From: Leucocoprinus leucothites
Taxonomy: Eukaryota > Basidiomycota > Agaricomycetes > Agaricales > Agaricaceae
Length of the DNA stretch: 64,000 bases
Assembly: GCA_013368445.1 (NCBI GenBank)
Contig: JAACJO010000033.1
Location: 1-64,000 of the forward strand
Reading direction: 5' to 3'
The position numbers and the translations under genes are program-made. The notes under the pieces are model-generated. The model searched no databases and was not told the origin of the DNA. It saw only the letters and a program-made list of their open reading frames with translations. This document shows, piece by piece, positions 57,020 through 64,000 of this stretch (positions are counted from its first letter, which is position 1; each line of letters opens with the position of its first letter).

Positions 57020-59640
57020 TAGGCTATAAACTCAACTAAATCAAATCCCCACCTCTTGCATCTCCTCCATGAGTGAGTCTGGAAGTATACAGTGTCTCCT
57101 ATATTTCCACAAGGCCCAAGCAGCCTGCTTTCCACTTAATCCCTTGTGGTATTCATCTAAAAACCTGTGAGCTCGATAGGCATACTGGTCAAATTTAGAT
57201 CATGTATTGGTATCAAATCAAAGTTAATAGAAGACTGGGAAACTTACTTTTGTACATGCTTTGCTACCACTGTTCTTATTGCAGCTACCATATTCCTCTC
57301 AAGTGATTTTTCTATTGTTTCATAGTTGGCACTTTGGGCAAGAGGATATTCTTGGTAGACTCACTTGGCATTCCCCCAGCACTGCTCAATGGGGTTTAAC
57401 TTGCAGTGAAACTTCAGCAGGAAGAGCACCCCATAACCTTGCTTGCCACATTCAATTTCAAGGGTGGAAGTTTGATCTGAGAAGTCAGGTTGGTTATAGA
57501 GAACCTGTCATTGGCAGCAGTTAGTTCCTTTACATGCAAAGTTTGGGCAAGTTAAGTTGAGCTTTGCTTGTTCAATGAGTCCATGTTCCTTGAGAATTTG
57601 AGTTGTTCTGTTGAAAACCCCATTTTCATCATAAAATAATTGAGGCAAGCTGTCAGAAAATCTCTCAGGCCCCATCTGAATTGTCTTCTTCAGCTGCTTC
57701 CCATCTGGGGTAAATTTAGGCTTTCCATTTGTGTCAAAATCATCAACTTTGACTCCAAATTTTGTTGATTTGCCTTTGGTCATTTTCTGTGCAGATGGAG
57801 CTATATCTGGATGCTTCTTGTGAGTAGTGGCATTATCAAAAACAAAAATGTGCTTATTGTGAGGATAGTGCCTGTCAATAATATCCATTGCTGTCTTAAC
57901 CTGTGCAAGGATATCTTGATTAGTGAAATACCCATCACAATTTTTTCCTGCCTTGAATATAACCTGTGTTAACTCTTTTCCACCTGGTGATTCTAGCCAT
58001 CCATAATCTACTGACACAAAATGTGTATACATTGCTGATGGACCCTCTCTTTTAGGACCTGGAACTCCTTTTTCATCCTTGTGTTGCCAATGTAACTTTT
58101 GGCAATCATTTGCATAGAAAGTTGATTTATTGTGATACCAGATGATGACTCATTGTGTACAGGGTTGGAATTTAGATTCAGGAATTATTTTGGTTTTCCC
58201 ATCTTGTGACCATGTCTGCATGTGAGGTTCAATTAATTTAATGAGGGGAACATATGTTTTGTCACAATATTCAACAACATCTTCATGTTCATGTCCATCC
58301 TCATATTGAGCATTTTGGACCAGCTTCTAGCAGTATCCAAGATAATGTATCCAGATTTGGGCTGTACAAAGTGAGATTGGCTTCTTTAATCCATATTGGG
58401 ATTGGACATTGGATTGATTGATGTATTGTTGGAGATCAGATGCAGAAATGCATTTTCCAAGGGTTTGAAGATGTGTGTTGACTTCTTGCTGAAGGTCCTC
58501 ATCAGCTATGATTGATCTATTCTATGGCCCATAAATACTGTATGGAAGATCCCCTTCATCTTCAATGAATGCACAAGTCCAGTGCCAGATCTGACATGCA
58601 AACCATGGTCCATGCTCCAAAATCTGTGTGGCAGTCAGAGAAGCTACCATCTATTGCCCATAGCTGGATGACTCTTTGTCAATGTACACCCAAAGGAATT
58701 GCTGCATACCCTGCAATCTCTTGAGAAGCACTTGGTCAAGATGGCATTCTTTATATCCATATCCAGTATCCTATAAGGTAGGGAACATCAGGAACACACA
58801 CACCCTTACATAAGCAATCTTCCTCGAACCTTGTCGACTCAATAATGTCGACCACATCATACTAGTGAGAAATCTGGCTCCTGGGAGTGGAAGCAAAGAT
58901 CATTTCAAACATCTCCCAGGAAGAATTTTGTAAAAAAAGTTGAATCTCATGGAGTAATTTCGAAAATATCAATTTTCCTCAAAAGCTGTCCTGTTGTTGA
59001 AATAACAGGTTCGCAACAAAAAAACTTGAGTGAGAGGTTTCATCAACCTCGAATTTTGCCGCTTAGTAAGCTGATATTTAGGCACCCATATCTGGCGCCA
59101 TACGAGAGCGCCCACAGAGTGTACTCTTAATGTCAGTAAATTGAGTTTTGGCTAGCCCTCAAGCTTGGAATGTATTTTGGGGTGATTGGATGGTCATTTG
59201 CAGTCATAACCATCACTCCCAAGGCAAAAATCAAGATTTATTTTCTTCCATTAACCTCGAACCCCTCAAATTTTGCCGTTTTTGGTGCTTATCAACTAGC
59301 TTATATAAGGTGCTAAATCCTGGTGTTCCCTACCTTAGTGGGAATAAGATCCTCTTGAACTTTGTGTGTGCCACTACTGCTTTAGTAATGGATGGAGCTT
59401 TCCACCTCAGGTCTTTCTGATCATCCTCTGCATCCCCAGCCCCCTGACCATTATCATTATCCTGTGCAATCTCATTGTCTGCCTGTGGAGCATCCAGAGC
59501 CTCAGAGCCTCAGAGCTTGCTGTAGCTGCCAGAAGACTCTGAGATTCTTTGGAGGCACCTGTCATTTCCACATCTAGCAATAACAGATTGGCACACCCTG
59601 ATCTGGAATCATGGGTGGCATTTTCTCATGTTATCCCCAC
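57020..59640 (-). pseudogene. DDE-superfamily transposase-like gene
   Basis: Best preserved at 57508-58032: V-D-Y-G-W-L, then F-V-F-D-N-A-T-T-H (catalytic Asp), then C-P-N-F-x-C. Downstream F-H-C-K-L-N-P-I-E-Q-C-W-G (about 57395-57435) supplies the acidic third residue and R-A-H-R-F-L-D-E-Y-H-K-G-L the C-terminus. A 63-bp intron with GTAAGT donor and CAG acceptor fits 57185-57247. The N-terminal half (58033-59640) is recognisable only as fragments with many stops; it begins with an acidic Asp/Asn/Gly segment at about 59420-59480. This resembles large fungal DDE transposase families. No terminal repeats found. Confidence 0.7.
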
Positions 59641-60129
59641 AAAGTAGTCAGTCACTGCTTCCCAGGTTACCATGCTGTGACAAACTTCCTGAATGGGAAC
59701 AAGAACATATCTATACTCTGTTAGACAGATAAGGCAATCTTTGGAAATGAAATCACCTCTCAGGGTTGTCAGCAGGAGGCTCTAAAGTTTCCTCTGCTGT
59801 ACCTGGTGAAGTTATCTGAATGGAGAGATGGGCTCTCTTTAATTGAGCATGGTCCCCAAGGGTGTTGATCCAAGACCTGACTCACTTTTAGTGCCCCATT
59901 CTTCACTCACCATGTGTCTTCAATAATTGAAGCAATGTGTCAGACTCCTTAGCTCTAAGCCAGGACTGGGCATGTGTCTCAGCCCATGATTTCAGTCAAA
60001 AATCTTCTATTTGAATGATAAATTTACTTGAGCCAAAATCAAAAAAGTGAAACCACAGAAATATGCAGAATGTGCCTATCTATGATTCTGTGGTTTTGGA
60101 ATTTCAAATAATGTTACTAGGACATTATC
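59641..60129. other. spacer with a short perfect hairpin
   Basis: No coding signal seen. AAACCACAGAA (60050-60060) and TTCTGTGGTTT (60086-60096) form an 11-bp perfect stem with a 25-nt loop. It could be a remnant of a small inverted-repeat element. Nothing else recognised. Confidence 0.4.
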
Positions 60130-62834
60130 TTTGATTTTTAGTGGAAATGTCATGAAAAATCATGCTTTTGCACATGACATTGGATGTGTATGGACTGTGT
60201 CTACCTTATGTGAAGAATCTTTTGGTAGGTGGTATACCAGCAGCTGTCAGCCAAGGCCATTGGTTGTCAGGGAAATGTGTGTCACAGTGGCAGAGGTAAC
60301 TGTGCATTGCAGTAATTGGGTTGGCAATCAATGTGCATGATCACATAAGGACTTGATTTTCTGCAAAAAATTTATTGGTTTTGCTGGCAGGTAACATAAA
60401 CTGGAGTTGATGTTATGAGATTTTAAGCAAGTCATGTCTGATTGTTTTCTGGCATATGATTAACCTTGAGTGGGTGGGATCTACAAGTTCCCCTAGGTGT
60501 AATAGGCCAAAGAATCCCACAAGAAGTATAGCAACAAAAAGACAGTTATTGTGGTCATCTGAGGAGGCATACATGGTGACTACAGTTTCAAGATCATTCA
60601 GTGTCAAGGGTAATTTCCTAGACACCAAGGAGCCTTTCCAACATTTTAAACCATGGAGGGTGCTCTTGAGCAGATAGGAGTTTCATGATGTGTCAATTTT
60701 GAGATAGAATGGGCATAGTCAGCTAATGATACCTGACAAATAAGTTTCTGTAGTGGTCACTTTAATGTAGTGGGTAATCCCCACTACAAAGCAGGATAGA
60801 GTTTGAGGTGATGGAGTGGGATCAAAACAGTGTTTATTAATGAAGTTCATATAAGCATGTATGTGGGAGTCAGAGGAATGGCTGGTGGAGATATTAAGAG
60901 CATATGTTTGGGCCTCAGCTGCAAGCATGTCCAGCATTCCAACAGGGAATATAATATGCTTAGTTTGGTTTTTCATGACCAGACCACCCCCAGTGCTTCC
61001 TGAGGGAGTTCAATAGGATGGAGCTCAAGTTGGGGGTTGAAGGAGAGAGCACAAGCAATGTCTCTTTGAGAGAGAGTATCAGCTACAGCATTATCCAGGG
61101 TGTTGACATAGATAGCCCTTAGTTGGCAGTCAATTGAGTACAGCAAATTGACAGCACGTTTGAGTAAAGGGTTGTAGAGTGGTTTGGCCAAGAGTGTGTT
61201 GAACATATTGACAACATTACTGTTGTCAGTGAAGATTACCAGTCATCCCTCATGCAGAATGTGATTGATGGCATAGGCCAATACAGTGAGAACTCCTACT
61301 GCTTCTTTGTAGTAAATCTATTCTGATGGCATGGAAGAGGGGAGGGTGTTATAGGATCCAAGGTAGTGGAATGGGACCCATATCCTGAAACCAGTGAGAC
61401 AGGCATCAGTATAAATTACCAGGTTGGCATTGTTAAGCAACCAGTCTTGTTCCTTGATCATGTGGATGCTATCAAGGATTTCAACATAATCTCTTCTCTA
61501 GGCTAGATTGTTGGATGTGGTACAAGTCATTTTCAAATGTTTGTCAGGATTGGTCTGTTTGGCAATATGTGTATAGAGGTTGCTTGACATAGGTCATAGA
61601 AGAGGAAAAACATTGAAGGCCCAATTCAACCATCCAGCTAAACTTTGATAGTCATACACAGTGAATCTCCATGGAAACTATTTTTTCAAAAAATAAACCA
61701 CTGAAGTTCAGACAGGAACTCAGCTTTCTTTTCTTCTGAAAGCATGATGGTTAGCTCATTTATATCCACTACCAGTCTAATTATCTTGAGTGACCCACCT
61801 GGAAGCTGTTTCTTCTCCTTGTGGGGTATTCCCAACAACTCCAAACAGTCCAGGAGTTTTGTTTGGTTCTGGGGCAAGCATTTGGTGTAAGGAGAATACC
61901 AAAGTATTTCATCTTCATATTCCCAGGCAAAACAGTCATCCATTCATGTATTGATGTCTATGATACCCAAGATCTCTCTTGTGATCCACAGAACAAGAGA
62001 GTTGAAGCCAATGAAAATGTTTTCTGAGCATTGCCCTCTAAAGGCCACACAGTGGTCAATGTATAACTGGTCATCTATTGAGTTGATTTGGTTGGCTTGC
62101 CATGTCAGGTAGACAGGTAAGAGTTGATATGCCTCCAAGACATTGCTTTTTCACATAACTAGCTTCCTGTGGGGATCCTTGGTTTTATAGATACAGAGTA
62201 GTTGATTGCCAAGTCAGACCATGTTGTCAAGAAGGAAAGGTTGTTCATGAGAAGGTGTCATCACATTCAAAAAGTATGGTCTGAAGGACTGATGGGTGAC
62301 CAAGTGGAGTTCCCCAAGTGTTTTCTTGGGGACTGCAAAGATTGGCATACAGTACATGCCTGGGAAAAGCTCTTCCCCAAAGGACTCAGAAAAAGGCCCC
62401 TTCATGATTTCCTTGTCCCACTGGTCTTGCAATAATTGAGCCTTCACTGGGTCCTTTGGATTAACTTGGGCACAGTTATTGGTGAGGGAGAAGCCATTTA
62501 GATGTGGCTTGGCCCAAGGCCAGAAACCCTGTTCAAGTCTATCACACACCAAGTTGGCAAATTCATAATTGGGACATGAAATGAGCAGGTTGTGCAAGAC
62601 CTGGGTCTTGACAGGTATAACAACATAGAAGAGTTGAGGATGGAAATTGATGGTTTGAGTGACAGGGTGACTGGTTGGTAGCTTGGGTGGCCCTGGGAAT
62701 GGCCCTGCTTGTTCTGACCACTCTACAATGTTGGAAATAGGTAACCCCTCAGCATCCCATCAGTTGTACTGGAGGTATTTAGGCCTTGGTACTGTCAGCT
62801 CCCTATTGAACTTCAGGGCACTTTGCTCTTCCAT
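60130..62834 (-). pseudogene. DIRS/Ngaro-type retroelement (RT, RNase H, tyrosine recombinase)
   Basis: Reads leftwards from about 62834. RT palm parts are at 62214-62597 (H-Q-S-F-R-P-Y-F-L-N) and 61686-61943 (M-D-D-C-F-A-W, the catalytic pair). The RNase H end is at 60973-61206 (N-A-V-A-D-T-L-S-Q-R). A tyrosine recombinase follows, with its N-terminal SAM-like part at 60719-60976 and core from 60628 leftwards. The first catalytic Arg box reads G-L-L-H-L-G-E-L, i.e. His (60497-60499) where Arg is expected, and stops are frequent. The RT-RH-YR order defines the DIRS group, common in basidiomycetes. Its repeats were not identified. Confidence 0.75.
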
Positions 62835-63280
62835 GTTTTCCTGACTAACATATGCTACAAGTGTGTTTGAAGATGCAGTCTGTCAAGCTGCATCCTTTCT
62901 TGGAATTGAACCTTTTTATTTATTTTATTCATTTTATAGTCCATGAGTATAGAGCTCATATCAGATTTTACTCTACTTATGATGTACAGTTAAGTCTCTA
63001 AGGCCCCAAGCCTTTATCAACTCAGTGAAGCACTCCAGCCCTGCCATAGGCACACCCTGGATGCTTGCTTCTATTGGTAGTTTGGCATGGAAACACTATT
63101 TGGGGTGCCTTCACACTCTATACTGCTCTCTACTCCTGCCCATCTTTTTCATCTAGCTCACTTCTGATTGGCCTAGCACTGTGGGATTAGATGCCTCCCT
63201 TAGTGCATTCCCACTCTTACTATTAGTGGACAGTTGTTGCCTTGGCCTTTAGTGGTGAACAAAAGGTTGGGGAAGGAATC
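62835..63280. other. spacer between retroelements
   Basis: AT-rich with no ORF of note. It may contain the 5' end of the DIRS-type element and the 3' UTR of the neighbouring LINE, but no diagnostic signal is seen. Confidence 0.35.
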
Positions 63281-64000
63281 TCATTTGGTCCTCTCTCTTT
63301 CATAGTCTTTCTCTTGCATAGTGGTGATTTTGAGTGAACTGAGTGAGTTGTTGAATCTTCTGGTGGCATGTAGGAAGTTAAGAAGTTCCCTTGTCCCATC
63401 CTCTATTTTCAGGACCTTTGCTAGGTTGAATTTATTCACTCTTCTGAGTTTTTGCACCATGTTGTGTCTTTCATTTTCATAGCCTGGACAGTCAAGGACA
63501 AAGTGGTTTACTGTTTCTAGCATGATTCTCCCTTGTCTGTTTTTGCACTATTCACAGTGGTCATCTTGCCATTTCCCTATCTTTTTTTAAGTATGTGTTT
63601 AATGGAAGGTGTTTGCATCTTAGCTGTTTGAGGCACTGCCTTGTTCCCTCATTAACTTGCTCCTCCATTTGCAGAATTTGCTGTAGGGATAGTCCTTGTC
63701 AATACTCTTCATGTGTTCATATCTTGGTGAGCTCTTCCATTCTTCTAGGGCCTTCCTTCTTATACATTCATTCATGGCTTGTTTTAGTGCTGCTTTACTT
63801 GTTGGAAGGGTTCTGTGTAGCAAGTTGGGGAGTTGGTCCTTGTTGCTGGTTTGTCCTTTTGCTGAGAATTGAACCTGTGGCAGGTTTTACTCCCACTTGA
63901 TTTTCAGCTTCAATCTCCTCATCATAATAGCTGATATTCAATTCTCCCTAGGAGGAGGACTGTTTCCATAAATGTTTCATGGATGTCTTTATTGAGCAAG
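63281..64000 (-). pseudogene. LINE (non-LTR) ORF2, C-terminal end
   Basis: Reading leftwards from the window edge: an RNase H-proximal/C-terminal segment (63620-63823), a frameshift near 63615, then the CCHC-type tail H-C-E...C-K-x5-G-x-I-M-L-E-T-V-N-H-F-V-L-D-C-P-G-Y at about 63475-63560, and a final helical part ending at TAG/TGA near 63281. The E-T-x-x-H-x-L/F-x-x-C-P motif is typical of fungal LINE ORF2 C-termini. RT and endonuclease would lie beyond the window. Confidence 0.65.

Noticed and set aside
1..64000. CRISPR arrays, bacterial operons, tRNA or rRNA genes
   Set aside because: No regularly spaced repeats, no tRNA cloverleaf and no rRNA-like sequence seen. The gene structure and elements are fungal.

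Overview
This 64 kb window is a repeat-dominated stretch of a fungal nuclear genome, most likely an agaricomycete basidiomycete. The evidence is the set of gypsy, copia, DIRS/Ngaro, LINE and Tc1-type families, the short 50-65 bp introns, and a disrupted fungal gene of coiled-coil plus Cys-pair type. No species can be named. There are no bacterial features, rRNA or tRNA genes, or CRISPR arrays. Nearly every element is damaged, and the damage is strongly patterned: homologous copies differ mainly at sites where one has CG and another TG or CA, and most in-frame stops are TGA where CGA (Arg) is expected. This is the footprint of CpG methylation decay.

Layout. (1) 1-27316: one host gene lies in pieces at 32-446, 7495-8070 and 26141-26410. 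It is split by a copia element (447-7494, TSD GAGGA), by a solo LTR of family B (8071-8156 plus 25559-26140), and by another solo LTR directly after its stop codon (26412-27018, TSD GTAGG). Copia carries its own solo LTR-B. The family-B LTR in the host gene was itself split by giant gypsy element A (8157-25558). A in turn holds a solo LTR-B (11822-12461, TSD GGAAA) and a Tc1-like transposon (14907-16499, TA TSD). (2) 27317-49109: a second, inverted copy of the giant element (A2), split by a full-length chromodomain gypsy, element C (35885-44810, TSD GTGGA). C is the source family of LTR-B. (3) 49110-57014: an older minus-strand chromodomain gypsy, D, carrying a solo LTR-B (TSD CCAGT) and a solo LTR-E (TSD GTGAG), with an adjacent solo D-type LTR (TSD ATAGA). 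(4) 57020-64000, minus strand: a decayed DDE transposase gene, a decayed DIRS/Ngaro-type tyrosine-recombinase retroelement, and the 3' end of a LINE ORF2.

Most interesting content. Element A (about 15.2 kb without nested insertions, 1377-bp LTRs) carries two genes, here called X and Y, between pol and the 3' LTR, antisense to gag-pol. Each has a TATA box and several introns whose phases add up exactly (X: 5 exons, 361 aa; Y: 8 exons, about 706 aa). Both occur in A and A2. Element A is also studded, in its LTRs and in different coding frames, with a CpG palindrome close to TTCGCGAA. Its gag, pro and pol frames are separated by two -1 frameshift heptamers, like the double-shift organisation known from some retroviruses. 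Elements C and D both appear self-primed: 11-13 nt starting 2 nt after the 5' LTR are complementary to an LTR sequence lying 33-35 bp downstream of a TATATAA box, the Tf1-type arrangement. C also has a third ORF after its chromodomain, with two zinc knuckles.
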